A DNA stretch of 64,000 nucleotides from assembly GCF_932276165.1 (NCBI RefSeq), contig NC_063992.1:5094001-5158000 (forward strand). Reading direction: 5' to 3'. Position 1 is the stretch's first letter; each line of letters opens with the position of its first letter. The translations under genes and the position numbers were made by a program. The notes beneath the pieces are model-generated. The model saw only the letters and a program-made list of their open reading frames with translations. It was not told the origin of the DNA and made no database searches. This document shows, in pieces, positions 1-12,545 of the stretch. This DNA is from Plutella xylostella. Taxonomy: Eukaryota; Arthropoda; Insecta; Lepidoptera; Plutellidae.

Positions 1-3000
1 TGATGCAGGGAAGTTTCTCTTAGATACGTCTTGGTGATTTTTTTTTGTTTCTTGAGACATATTTTTCACTTCATCCACAGTTAAGTATATATCTAGGTGC
101 ATACCCTCATAATATAATATTTATTCAAAGAAAACAGCGTAATAATTAATGAATTTATTGAAAACAAATATTAATTTAAACAAAATTGGCGTATACGTAC
201 GAAATTAGAAGCGGATACGTTTGGCTTGGCCGCTCTCCAAGCAGTAATGCACTACTTCAATACAATAATCCCACTCCTCGAGTTTATTTAAGTAAACATA
301 AGCCCCGATTCTGAAACACGACGAGAGGGTAATCTTGTACACTGCTGAATAATCCTGAATGATTTTTAAATCTCTTGATATCTTCAACAGGAACCGCAAA
401 CTTTATGTCATACGCTGTCACACCACATTTCAAATAATATACAAATGCAATAATCTTTATTTCCGTACCGTAATAGAAAGAACCTTGCATAGGTGTACAA
501 ACGTCGGCTTCATCTCTGAAAGCGATCTCGTTCAGACAAATTTTGTATTTGTACCGAGTAAAGTTTTTAAACCCACAAAAAGCTTTTGAACACTTCACAG
601 TCAAGTCGATCATTCAGAAGATCAACCTTTTTGCAATATTTACCTATTTTATAGGTAACTTCAATCATAATTCAAAATTAATATAATTATTATGTTCTTG
701 CCAAGAAAGTATATCACAGCAATACCACTCTTATTCAGTAGCTTTAAGGATTTGAATTGCTTTCTTGTTTGTGTCTGCGCGTGTATAGTTGTATACCTTA
801 TATTATTTTGTTTATCGAGATTGGTTCTCAGTGTTGTGATTGTAAGGATTTTCTAAGGTATTAGGTCGGAATGTATCTCAATGAATAGTTACAATTTGTT
901 TTGCTTATACAGAGTCAATGTATTATAAATGTGATTGAATCTTAACATCTCTTTGATGATGATTTGATACAATTGAACTTGATAACACTCTACTATTTAC
1001 AATTTCCTCTAGAATTTACTTCAATAAAAAATGCGTTATGTTTGAACTCTGTATACTTCAACGACCCTCATACTTCCAGGTCCAATGTTTTATTTCTACT
1101 ATATTTTATTGTAAACTATTTCATCCTCGAGTAAGACTGCTTTGTTGACTATGGTGTTAAGTAATGTAAGATACTAGAAACATATAATGACTGGTTTCTC
1201 TTATTGTAAACCCATGAAAATTTAATTAAAACGTCTCTATAACGCGGAAGGTTACCCGTGCAAAACTTGCAAAAGTCACGAGCTGTCAGCAGAAACCAAT
1301 AAATAACCAAGAAACTAATACAGTTGTCAAGAATATCTCTCTATATGAGCAGAGCAGCACAACAGTAGCTATTGCACAGCGGGGCGCATTTAATAATCCA
1401 CCCCTAGCACGGGGTAGTTCTCATAGGATTATAGTCAGCTATTATAGTTTAACCGACCAGCGAGCTTGCTTTCTATCATCTTGGAGGTGATGTTGGAATA
1501 GGTCAAATGGGTGTTGAAAATAAGGGTTGTGGATGTTTTGAATGTGAATATTGCGATTAAAATAACTCAATACTTTAGAATTGATCCAATAATGTAAAAT
1601 GTATTTAATATGCTGTACAAATTTTCTGTTTCTAAACACATATTTGGTATAAAGTACCTACCTAACGTAGGTTTCGTAGTTTAGTTACAAAAGAGCTTTT
1701 TATGTGAAGTGAAGTTACCGCGCATGCTCTGCAGGTTTGTGTGTCTATACTTTATTTTGTGCTAATAACGATAACATTTTGCAGGCGATTACGTACACGC
1801 CTTTATATATTTTGTCTCAATAAAAATAAATTTAACGTTTTCAATATCACACAAGATGAGTTTATAAGTATCTAATAAAGGCACGTGTTAAATAACAAAT
1901 AAAGCAATTTCTCGCTTTAAGAATCATAAAACCAACACACGTATTAACTTTTATAGACATCAAAACCATCACATGCTACTACTCGCTTAATGCCGTTAAC
2001 GTAAGGGTTAAATTTGCTTGTGTGGGTAGAAAATTTAGTTAGAACGTCCCTTGATTGATCACCGTAATAAAATTTCGATTAAAGTTTAATTTTGGAGCGG
2101 ACCCTAACCGGTGGTTAATCATAGTTATTGTGGGCCGGTGGTGCCGCGGTGTTCATTTATGTTAATTTTGCAAGGCTTGGGCCTCGTAGGTCCGCTACGA
2201 GTGCTACGAAATTCGTAGCAACGGCGTAGCGCCTAGCATTGCCACGAGAATAACTCACACATATGGAATAAACTCTTGAGGATTTTTAATGATTAAACTA
2301 GTGCTATTTTTAAAAGCACATCTCTATCGTATTAGCTGTAGATACCTACAAAACTTTTATAATTCCAGTTTAAAAACTTTTACATGAATTTTAAAATGAA
2401 AAATAAATAAAATTAAAAACAGATTATGAATAGATTATCTGAACCAACATTAGTATTGATTTAGAGCTGTACAATAAAAATATTGGGGTCCCTCCTTGCG
2501 GGCCGGTCCTGGGAAGGGTCACATCCGCGCTGCAATAATATATTTAAAGGATTATATGCCGCAGTAATATCGCGACCCTCCGACCCTCGCGGCTTCGCGC
2601 ACCCACACACGCGCGCTTACTGCATCACACCTACTACACGGAGTAATCCCGTGCTCCAGGAAAACAGGTAGCCACTAAATAGCCACACCCGAAAAACAGA
2701 ACCTAACGTTTCGAAAAACAAAATAATCGTATATGGGGTGGAAATGAAAACGAGCGTTTATGTTCACTTAACCGAGGAAAGAGGGTATTATTTACCGTTT
2801 GCGCTCCGGTTCGGTGAGCCCGCCCTGAGTGAGACAAATAACGCCGCCGGCGCGATATTTATTGCAGTCGGTACGTGGATTGCGCAATTTATCGCGCGAG
2901 GTGTCGTCGATCGATCGCGCTGACGGCCGCGCCATGCATCAGCCGCGTTATCTCGCTCACGGCTCGTGTCGGCGTCGTGTCGGCCGCGGCTCGTGTCGTT

Positions 3001-3218
3001 TATCTTCATTCCGCCGCCGCAATTAGACGGCTCGTTGGTCGCCGCCGGTCACGCTACGTGGCCGGAATACGCCAGCCTCCGCCGCAACTTTGTAATGAGT
3101 AAAGTTAATAGCTACGCAACGCGGTTCGTGTCCCGAATCGCTTACAGCGACGCCCCCCATCTTCGCCCAGAAAAGTTTAAAAGAATCCGAATTTAAAACA
3201 TCGTTTCCTTCTTTACAG
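1..3218 (+). other. Intron of the Pitx/Ptx1 gene, 3' part
   Basis: The homeobox exon starts with a splice acceptor at 3217-3218, so the DNA before it is read as intron; no upstream homeobox exon is visible here. The stretch is AT-rich up to about 2480 and then GC-rich and CpG-rich from about 2580 to 3110. The only coding-like signal is a pair of overlapping minus-strand ORFs at 205-613, listed separately. A cluster of GTAGC/GCTAC motifs lies at 2190-2232. I see no tRNA or complete mobile element. The GC-rich 2800-3110 part could be regulatory, but nothing specific supports that. Confidence 0.6.
205..613 (-). pseudogene. Unrecognised minus-strand coding-like region, two overlapping frames
   Basis: Two minus-strand ORFs overlap: one spans 613-284 (109 codons), the other 399-205 (64 codons) in a different frame. 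Both have mixed, protein-like composition with scattered cysteines, and joining them would need one frameshift or an unrecognised splice around 300-390. A polyadenylation hexamer for this strand (TTTATT on the plus strand) lies at 154-159, about 46 bases after the second stop. I do not recognise the family. It could be a decayed gene or last exon inside the Pitx intron, or chance open frames in AT-rich DNA. Confidence 0.2.
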
Positions 3219-3803
3219 GTATGGTTCAAAAATCGGAGAGCCAAATGGCGGAAACGCGAGCGGAACGCGATGAACGCGGCCGCCGCCGCCGCCGTCGACT
3301 TCAAGAACGGTTTCAGCACGCAGTTCAACGGCCTCATGCAGCCCTTCCCGGACACGGACGCGCTCTACTCCTCCTACCCCTACAACAACTGGGCGGCCAA
3401 GGTGCCGTCGCCGCTCGGCACCAAGAGCTTCCCGTGGCCCGTGAACCCGCTAGGCGGCGTGGTGCCCGCCAGCCACCACCAGAGCTCCGTCAACTGCTTC
3501 AACACGGCCACGTCCATGGGCGGGGTGGGCGGCGTGGGCGGCGGCGGAATGGGCGGCGTGGGCGGCGGCGCGGGCGCGGCCCCGTGCCCCTACAGCGCGC
3601 CGCCGGGCGCGTACGGCATGTACCACCGCGCGGCCGAGCCCTGCCCCGCCATGTCGTCCAGCATCGCGTCGCTGCGGCTCAAGGCCAAGCAGCACTCGTA
3701 CGGCGGCGGCTACGGCGCGGTGTCGCCCGTGTCGCGCGCGGGCTCGGCGCCGCTGGCCGCGTGCCAGTACGCCGCGGCCGGCATGGCGGACCGCGTGCTC
3801 TGA
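3219..3803 (+). CDS. Ptx1: Pitx/Ptx1 homeobox transcription factor, last coding exon (partial)
   Basis: This exon encodes the C-terminal part of a bicoid-class paired-like homeodomain factor. It follows a pyrimidine-rich acceptor ending at 3218 and opens with the end of recognition helix 3 (VWFKNRRAKWRKRE). That places the intron between homeodomain residues 46 and 47, a classic paired-class position, and residue 50 is lysine, the K50 signature of Pitx/Otx/Gsc DNA binding. A Pitx-type stretch follows (FNGLMQP, then YNNWAAK), then a Gly/Ala-rich linker. A C-terminal OAR motif (SSIASLRLKAKQHS) comes next, and a CQY near the end matches the family's C-terminus. The stop TGA is at 3801-3803. Codon use is extremely GC-rich compared with the flanks. 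The N-terminus and most of the homeodomain lie upstream of this window. Identity as Pitx is confident because homeodomain end, Pitx core and OAR occur in order. Confidence 0.93.
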   Translation, partial: VWFKNRRAKWRKRERNAMNAAAAAAVDFKNGFSTQFNGLMQPFPDTDALYSSYPYNNWAAKVPSPLGTKSFPWPVNPLGGVVPASHHQSSVNCFNTATSMGGVGGVGGGGMGGVGGGAGAAPCPYSAPPGAYGMYHRAAEPCPAMSSSIASLRLKAKQHSYGGGYGAVSPVSRAGSAPLAACQYAAAGMADRVL

Positions 3804-3949
3804 GACGAGGCCCGCGCGCGCGCCGCGTCGCCGCCGCCGCCGCTGCCGGCCGCGCGCGCCTCCTAGTCCCCCCCCGCCTCGCCCGCCCCGGCCCCCGCCG
3901 CGCCCCCGCCGCCCGCGCTGTACCGCCAGCTGTGGGACTGGTTCGACTA

Positions 3950-3980
<31 letters not shown>

Positions 3981-4628
3981 CGGCGGGCGACGCGCAGTCG
4001 AGACTTAGTGACCGACGTTACGGACACTTTATGGAATTTCAGGCAATAAAACCTTAACGATGTTTTAAGTGTAATGTAACAAGATGTAAATATGTAGCTA
4101 CGAGTATGTACGTACGTATACCAAAGTGATGTGTGCAATTTTTATAAGTTTAGTATGGTATTGTAACTTATGGTAATAGATTAATTAAGAATGGAATTAA
4201 TGACATAATTATTATGATTTGAAAGTGCGAATGGTTTAACAGAATTTATGTTGAATATAGCTTTACAATCTATTATGTACTTTGCCAAATTCAATCTATT
4301 TATATATTCCAACCTAAAATAACTAAATATATCTTTTTGTACAAATAGATTCTTAGTGATGTAAAAAATATAAAATGTTCCTAAATATTAATTATTAGTA
4401 CTAAAACAGAACATCGCTGGCAATACTCACCCACTAGGGTTTCATACCTGTTAGTGAAATGGACCCACATTGTGCAGAAACTTGGTAATTTATTTCAATG
4501 TAATTTCCGCTTGGATTCTGCGCCATTTTGTAAATATGTAAAACTGCTATAAATATTTTTATCGTGCTTTTGTCTTTTATAAGTTGTATAATCCCGGTAA
4601 ATTATCATTTTGTAATTTCCAAAATAAA
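3804..4628 (+). other. Pitx/Ptx1 3' untranslated region with polyadenylation hexamers
   Basis: The first 150 bases after the stop stay GC-rich, with a CGG triplet run at about 3953-3980, and the rest is AT-rich. AATAAA hexamers occur at 4045-4050 and 4623-4628; either could end the transcript. The same reading frame is closed again by TAG at 3861-3863 and 3948-3950. Confidence 0.55.
3951..3981 (+). repeat. (CGG)n microsatellite
   Basis: About nine GGC/CGG units lie in the Pitx 3' UTR. A similar run lies at 6945-6970 in the following intergenic DNA. Confidence 0.85.
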
Positions 4629-4629
4629 A

Positions 4630-7223
4630 TGTCTGTAAAATAATTCTTGATAAAAATGATTTTGAGACTCGAGCATCGAAGTGCCACCGCCTCCTAATGA
4701 GATTAAACGAATCCAGATCTCTATTTCTTTTGAAATAAAAATGTAGTGAAAGTTTTATTTACAGAAAGTTAATGTACATAATTATTTTTATTGACAAAAT
4801 AAGCAAGCCTATCTGTATTCTATAATAATAAAGAAGTTTCACAAGATGTAGATAGTTTTACCGTGCCTACTACCCGTGATGAAACCTCTCAGATACCTAT
4901 AAGATTGTAAATATTTAACGTAAAATGTTTGGAATAATGGGATGTGACCTCGAGGTTTTCATTTAATACATATCAAACAGAAATATCTAAAATGTAGAAC
5001 AATTATCTGTTGAATTATTTTGTAATAAATCCCGATTGTTTTGTAACGTAAACAAAACCTCTAGTCATAATAAAAAAATATCACGGAATCATATTCAGAT
5101 CTTTTCATTTAACCCCATCCTTTACTTAAACCATTAAACATTATTAACCGTTTTATAATTGGCAATTAGAAAAAGATGCAAAACTCCAGGTAAGTACCTA
5201 CATAGTACTTTCAGTTTAATAATTATGTAAGTAAGAAACAGTGCGATTCGTAATTCTGTATGGTGCCAATGGTTCCATGTTCGATTCGATATTTAGAATT
5301 AACATCAAGTGCGCTGAAAAATATATTTACATATAAGTATGAACAGCCGAGATTCAACTATCGTCAAGATTATTTTTCAAAGTCACAAAAGATATCCAAC
5401 CTAAAGTACCAGGCGTACATAACAACACAATAAGTTGTATTGCAATAAAGATGTCTAGGAAGCCGACAGCGGGGCTGCCAGCGCTACGGAGATAGATTGC
5501 ACGTCACATCTCGTAGCCCGTAGCCCGTAGCTCGTAGCTCGTAGCTCTTTGGTAGACTTGCAAATACATTTCATATACACTTGAATATAAATTTTGTGCA
5601 CAACGTCGGGTCTCTTCATGAATAAATTTGATATATTTTATGCTTTCTCGTCGGGTATTAATATCGTAGTTATGGTAATAGTTTCGGTGATGTATTTTAA
5701 CTAAGATGGAACTATTGTTTTCAATATAGGAGTTTAGGAGTAAATGGCAAGTTTGAGAAGAATTTATGTGACATCACTGAAATGAGGACAAACTTACATA
5801 ATATTTTTGTTGGATAAGTTAATTTTTGTAAGAAGATATTGTTTTCACTATATTAAAAAAATCTTGACGCAAGAAGTTATAGTCTTCTATAGTTTAGCTA
5901 AATAAATAAGAATACCTGCTTCATTGGAGCCCATGGTTGTCTAGCTAGTACTTATATCGTGTATTATGTACATATATACATACTTAAATAGATGGACCAG
6001 AAACCACCTTCCTGAAGCCTGAAGAATTTAACATTATGGAGATTGTGAATCGCGACGCTACCGTTTAAAATTGACGTATGTAAGTAAATTTATATGATTT
6101 TATTATTCCTGTGGCATTTAAAAGGTTTTATTTTTTTAGGAAAATGCATTTTATGAAAATCATAAGTATAGTTTGTTAGCATTAAGAAGCTTAATAAAAT
6201 AGAATAAACTAAAAAGCTATGTCATGGGTGTAAATAACTCTAATAAAGCTGAAGAGGTCAAATTGGAATCATAAAAATCAATCGTTTAGCTGCCATGTTC
6301 ATGACACCGTTTAGAAGCAATTAGTTCGAGTCCCGGCCGAGGCATGTCCAAAACGAGCAAAGAATCGAAAAGCGATACCGACTAATCCGACTAATCGTGA
6401 GCCAATTGAAAAATAAAAATGTAGATGGCGGAATGATTCCATTTGGCGACAAAACGATGCGACAAAATAATAAAAAGCGAGGTAAGAGCGGGTTTTTGTA
6501 GAGGTGTGAGGTTCCGTCCAGTCAGTGTATTTTTATTTTTCTTCTGTTAGTGATTTTCCTCCAACAACGTCGAGGAGATTTAAATATAAATGGAATGGGT
6601 CAAGTAATGTACCGGTTAATGTAGTAATGGGTCAAAATATTCCAAGTGTTAAAATCGGCTTATTTTTAACCGAATAAGTGCCGGTATAGAAACAATAATA
6701 AGGAAATGATTAATATAATTCCAAGTCTCGTTATAATCGCTCCTACTCATATATGTAATGGCCGCCACATTCATATTTCTCTATAGGTATTGGTCCGTTA
6801 TTTATGCAATATGAAAAGCAAAAACCAAAAAATTAAAATTAAAATAGGTAAGTAAGTATGTTTTACCTATTCTGTGGTTTAGCATAGCCTTCTAAAAATA
6901 TTCCTGCGGATCCCTGAAAAAGGCTGCGCGTCCGGACTCTGGCCACGGCGGCGGCGGCGGCGGCGGCGGCTAATATTGAAAGCGAAGCCTCCGGGAAGCC
7001 GTAAAGCTGGACCGCTGCACCTGCCCGGACCAGTAATCATGTGCCGGATTACCGCCACTTGAGCGCCGATACACCTCATCATTGTTTATTGCTCTTTGAT
7101 ATTCGAAAGACGATGGCAATGTACGTAGGCTGTTGATGGCATGTTGAATGTGAAATGGTAATGTTGATGGTTGTCCTTGAATGCGAGTTATAATTTTTGA
7201 TTATTTATTAAAATATTTACAAC
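4630..7223. other. Intergenic, no gene seen
   Basis: AT-rich DNA without a credible long ORF. It contains a run of tandem CGTAGC-like units at about 5505-5546 and a weak tRNA-like B-box near 6318-6330 that may be an old SINE remnant. A CGG run is at 6945-6970. Confidence 0.5.
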
Positions 7224-7225
7224 CT

Positions 7226-7350
7226 GGTACTAATGTACTCCCTTGCGGGGTAGGCAGAGGTGCATTGCTGCACCCACTTTTCGCCAGTGTTATGTTAGTC
7301 CCAATGTAATAGGGGGCGGGCCTATTGCCATGTTACGGGCACATTTTGTT
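7226..7350 (-). repeat. SINE 3' part, minus orientation
   Basis: This is the reverse complement of the body of the SINE at 10121-10371, including the block that reads 'gcacctctgcctaccccgc' on the minus strand. The tRNA-like head is missing, so the copy is 5'-truncated. Confidence 0.75.
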
Positions 7351-7359
7351 TGTTATTTA

Positions 7360-10115
7360 CAACCTCTACTCTACCATGCATGTAAGTAACATAGTTGCAT
7401 ATAAATATAAACATAAGAAGATCGTCATAAAAGAAAGAAAAACACTGATATACAGAGGGTGTTATGATATTTGCGTAATATTAACGGTTAGTCCACGTTA
7501 GTCTCAGTGATTAAGTTAAAGAAAACATGCGATTGCGAGTGTAAAATGGCACACGATACAAATGCCTGAAAAATAGTAGAAAGTTAACTAACAATAAATA
7601 ATGACTAATTCACTAGCAGACAGAAGCACTTTATGTGTCAATTTTTATCAGCTGGGGCTGTGTGTCATGGAAAAATCTATACATTGTATAACATTAACCT
7701 GTCAACTTTGGCTTGCGGTGAATTAAGAGCTTAGTTCGTTAGGGAACCTAGTTTATACGACACCAGGCCCGGAGACTTGTGGCTGCATATCTGAGCAATA
7801 TTTGCCGACACTATCACCAGCTGTTCAATGACGGCATTTTTATTATTCAATATTTAATTAAGACGTGTTGTATTTGCCGAGGGCTCTAGGTACTTATGTA
7901 AGCGATGCGGTGGGCGCATACGCACAGTTCTGTTATCTTTATGGTGACAAACATTGTGTTTTTGGTAACACGGAGTTTATCGTACTGTCGCCGTCACGGC
8001 GGCGTCGCGTCTCGTGACGGAACACTAAGGAACCACAGTTTTTTGAACTCTCAGCACTTATTCTTTATCACTTATGTGCCCCTGGTGGTCAGCGTGACAC
8101 AATGTTTACTGTTTCTAAATCCGATTAAGTTTTACCGCACACTGTAACATCCAAGCAGTATATCATTTAGACTGCATATTTTGTGAAGCCTTTATGATAG
8201 CGGAAACGCCAAAATATCTATAAACATTTAACGTGACAATCATCTGCCCTTGTGATGATCATGTCAGTGTGAAAAATCTTCCATTGTTGCATACATAAAG
8301 CGTTTTTAACTGCTTACTTCCGATAACACTGCAAGTTTTTATTTGATACAAAAAGGCGGGTTAAACATAGCGTATAAATGCCAGCCTTACGTAAACAAAA
8401 AGGCTGCATGCTGCAGTATGGAAATGCTGAAGAGCGTCAAAAAGGGCTACATTGGGGTAGAAAGGATCAAAATGGGATTAGAAGAACGACAACCAATCAA
8501 GGGTGACTGGACTGCTATACCTACGCTAGATAAATGCGGGGCATAAAATTTATACTTTGCCATGGTAGTAAAAGCTTTAAACGTATGACTTAAAGTTGTG
8601 TTTTGAATGTAGCGGGAGTTTATTGATGTTTTGTTTCGCAAGGAGGGTTGGCAGGGGTCGGGATGCAGCCTCCACAGACAATCTTACAAGTTAATTGTGT
8701 TCTAGAAGCGAGGTTGCTATCAAATAATATCTCTGAGTGGCTGTAGTTTTATGTTCCATTTTATGAATTTGATCATTCCGTTTGTTATTCTAGGTATTTC
8801 GAGTTTTCTATACCTTACGTAGATGTAAACCATTAATGTAGGTACCTATTTATTTGAATTCATTCATTGTGAATTCCTAAAAGCCGTAGAACAAAATTTG
8901 TTCAGAATGACCAGCTGAGTCCCCTTAATAGCCTCCTGAACCTGAATATGAATTTTTTGCGAAACCATGTATTTCATGACACTGCTAGCAACATGTAAAT
9001 GTAATAAGAAGAATTCAATAACTTTTTTTAACTTGATAAAATACTTACCATTATTGTTACTAGCCAGTACTTACACAGTCAGAATAAAAACGAGGTTCCT
9101 ACGCGAACCTCAGTATAGCAACCTCCTTTCAGAGGGTAGCGCCGGGAGGGGCGGGGGGGGGGGGGGCAGGGTAAATAAATAGAGTGGAACAGGGATTTAT
9201 TGCACACCACTCTCTGTGTGTGTTGCTTCAGCGGAGCCAATGGAAAGAAACGTTTTGTTTATTAGTTTTCGAGATTCGAAAACGTTGATGTAGTTGTCTA
9301 TGGTAAAACAACAATGTTCTGTTTTCAAACAAAGAAATTGTATTATTGGAGCTAATATTTTAGTTAAGTAAAATAAAACCACTAAAAACGGGAATACTTA
9401 AAAATACCGAAAATCTTTTATATGAATTTGAAAACACTGAATATGAAAGTTACGAAATATTATTGCAATATCGAAAACTTCAACAGGTTCTTTATTTTGA
9501 ACTATGAACTTCGTAATTTAAAATTCGTTACTTTCATATTCGTATAAAAACGGATTAATGTAGTGTGTAAGTACATCATTTTGAAGAATCAGGAGTATCA
9601 TCTCAATCGAAATCTAGGGGAGCGTAAGGCTTTGTAGACACAATAGCTGCGGTACTTACTACTATGTTGTAAGTACCTATATATTTTTTTACAAACACAA
9701 ACAAAATTTCAGTATTTTTGTCATTATGAATGTGAGCAAGTAATAGTAGTAGTGTGAGCAATGACCTCTATGAGTATACGTCAATGATTTGAAGATTATA
9801 ATAAATACGTTGAAGTTATGACCAATAAATCTTTCCATATTATAACTATAAAAATTTCTTATGTTACTTTAACATTTTTTTCATAGATTTCTGATAATTT
9901 TCAGGAGTTGACTGAAAATGACGATAGTAGCCCAGCATTGGGAATGAAGATTTATGATCGAGCCCGTAACGAGCGCTAGATGAGGCGTAAAGAAGTGCTG
10001 TCAGCTCATTATAGCTACAGAACAGGTATATGTACCTACGTATAGTAATTTTATAATATCATTATATTTATAGGTACTATTTTAGTTTAGATTAAGTAAT
10101 TAGTTTTATTTAAAT
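7360..10115. other. Intergenic, no gene seen
   Basis: No ORF here looks protein-coding. A poly-G run lies near 9150-9167. The rest is AT-rich and unassigned. Confidence 0.5.
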
Positions 10116-10120
10116 TTCAG

Positions 10121-10371
10121 TGACGACCGAATGGCGTAGTGGTTAGTGACCCTGACTACTGAGCCGATGGTCCCGGGTTCGATTCCCGGCTGGGGCAGAT
10201 ATTTGTTTAAACACAGATATTTGTTCTCGGGTCTTGGATATGCCCGTAAATTGGCAATAGGCCCGCCCCCTATTACATTGGGACTAACATAACACTCTGG
10301 CGAAAAGTGGGTGCAGCAATGCACCTCTGCCTACCCCGCAAGGGAGTACATTAGTACAAGGCGTGAGTGCG
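10121..10371 (+). repeat. tRNA-derived SINE
   Basis: The head looks like a tRNA with RNA polymerase III boxes: an A-box-like TGGCGTAGTGG at about 10132 and a B-box GGTTCGATTCC at about 10175. A tRNA-unrelated body follows and is shared with the inverted partial copy at 7226-7350. A genuine tRNA is unlikely because the head runs straight into a repeated body and has no clean acceptor stem. Confidence 0.8.
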
Positions 10372-10457
10372 TGTTTTTTTTATTTTTATTTCAGTTTTAT
10401 TTAATAAAGTTTTCACTAACACAATTTTGGCTAATGTCCCATAGATATACAATGCAT

Positions 10458-12396
10458 CTATAAAGTCATGAAAACGGGAGCTCCGAATCGTTTTCCGAAT
10501 TACTCTTCTCCGATAGCACGGTTCGTCGAAATCACTGTTCGTCGACGGTTTGTTCATCGAAAAAATCCTTCTCCGATAGCACGGTTCGTCGAAAGCACTG
10601 TTCGACGATGGTTGCTTTGCCGAAGAAATCGTTCGCCGATTGAAAGATTCGTCGAAAGCATTGTTCGACGATGGTTGCTTTGCCGAAGAAATCATTCGCC
10701 GATAGAGAGATTCGTCGAAAGCACTGTTCGACGATGGTATATGATTGGAATAATGATGTATAAACTAGTATAACCTTATTGTGTCATTGTGTAGTATTTA
10801 AGAAAAGTAATTTCTATTTCTATACTTGCTCTATATGCACCTAACGTCTCTCTCTTTCTGTTTGCCTGCCTAACGGTGTATAATATGTGTGACTATCGTT
10901 TTCCAATAAATATCCAAGTTATAAAGTAATCTTGCTCTTTTTGCTTACGTTTACCCAATAGGTACCTATGCGGATGGTTCGTTTAACGATAGAATCAATT
11001 GCCGCCGCAAAGAATTGTTCACCATTTTCGTTAGGAATCGAACCAAATGGGTTAATATTTTTATTGGAATATTTAAGGTAAGTATAATCATTATAAGTAT
11101 TGCTTTCGAAAAGGTACTGTGTGTATCCATGAGTGTATAAATACCTACCTAGATAGGGTACCTTACACTTACCTTACCTCTTTGGTAAGTCAGGAATAAC
11201 AAATTGAGTTATGTCCAAGCTATAATGTTATAGCTACACAACACAAATGCACTTATAATTTTCCATTTAGTATACCTACTGCCTAAAGATCGATGCATAA
11301 TTTATAGATTCAGATTATGATCTGCTGAGATGAGATAGGCTGTACTCATCAGTAGCTTACAGTTGGTGTTCTCTCCACCATGCAATACTAAACACATCTC
11401 ACAATGTTCACCCGGTTTCAGACAGGCGCAGAAATCATAATGAAGCATTTTTCCTGAAATAAAAGCAGTCTACATACATAATATTTCATTTTTATTTCAA
11501 GAAAAATGCTTTTATTATAAATCTACCACGAAAATTAAATAATATAATTTTTAAAAAGTTTAAAAATCACAACCAAATCTCCTTTATTTCATGAAATAAA
11601 AAAAACCTTTAATTAACAAACAACTTAACAATTCACCATAGACAAAAACCGACTACTTATAGATTAGTATTGATGGCACGCTAGTGAATCCTTCATACTC
11701 AACAGCACTGCATTTTTCATTAATTTTTTGATGACCGGCACTGGATTCGAGTGTTTTTTCTAATTTAATTCGATCATCAGTCTTGTCATCTATAATGATA
11801 AAATCTTAAATAAAACTCTATGCCTTAGAAGCAATTGTACATTAAAATTTATTTACAATTGTGTATTGTTAATTTAATCATCATTCATAATTTCACTATC
11901 GATATTAAAATGGCAAACAATGCTTTGCGGCGGTAATTGATTCTTTCGTTAAACGAACCATCCGCATCGGTTTAAAGTGCTTTCGACGAATCTCTCTATC
12001 GGCGAATGATTTCTTCGTCAAAGCAACCATCGTCGAACAGTGCTTTCGACGAATCTCTCTATCGGCGAATGATTTTTTCGGCAAAGTAACCATCGTTGAA
12101 CAGTGCTTTCGACGAACCGTGCTAACGGAGAAGGATTTTTTCGATGAACAAACCGTCGACGAACAGTGATTTCGACGAAACGTGCTATCGGAGAAGAGTA
12201 ATTCGGAAAACGATTCGGAGCTCTGAAAACGGCAATGGATCCTAACGAATTGTTTGCTGGTATTATATCGATGTTTTACCTTTATTTAAGCACAAATCCG
12301 TTAATAAAGGCTAATAATCGTTATTTTATTCAAGAATAAAAGTACCTAAATCCCTGAAAATCATTTTTTATTTTCATGACTTTATAGATGGACTAT
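10458..12396. mobile_element. Foldback-like element with tandem 61-bp subterminal repeats
   Basis: A left block (about 10475-10737) holds nearly four units of about 61 bp built around TTCGTCGAAAGCACTGTTCG and CGACGATGG. The right block (about 11970-12222) is its reverse complement. A second inverted pair lies further in, at about 10970-11030 and 11910-11968, including GCGGATGGTTCGTTTAACGA. An outer inverted pair, ATCTATAAAGTCATGAAAA, lies at about 10458-10476 and 12377-12396. The middle has no transposase-like ORF. The layout resembles foldback-type non-autonomous DNA transposons. The 61-bp units are open in several frames, which creates spurious ORFs on both strands. Confidence 0.65.
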
Positions 12397-12471
12397 ACCT
12401 ATATATGTGAGTAGTTCTACATACATTTAAGACATGAACATAGTATGAAGATAGGCAGAGGTTCTACGTCG

Positions 12472-12545
12472 ATATAGATATAATATGTATGTTGTACATA
12501 GTTGTTTTCATATATTTTATATAGATATAATATGTATGTTGTACA
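12472..12545. repeat. Short direct repeat of 27 bp, 47-bp period
   Basis: The AT-rich 27-mer starting at 12472 recurs exactly at 12519-12545. It is probably a local duplication. Confidence 0.6.

Noticed and set aside
3450..3695. Antisense open frame in the Pitx exon
   Set aside because: Composition shadow of GC-rich coding DNA, with no domain.
3221..4057. 278-codon Arg/Gly-rich frame overlapping the Pitx exon
   Set aside because: It is the second frame of a very GC-rich exon; the other frame has the homeodomain end, Pitx core and OAR motif.
10132..10190. Possible tRNA gene
   Set aside because: A- and B-boxes are present but the sequence continues into a repeated body and lacks a proper acceptor stem; it is a SINE.
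10351..10773. Overlapping open frames on both strands with repeated peptides
   Set aside because: They arise from the 61-bp tandem repeat having no stop in several frames; they lie inside a transposable element.
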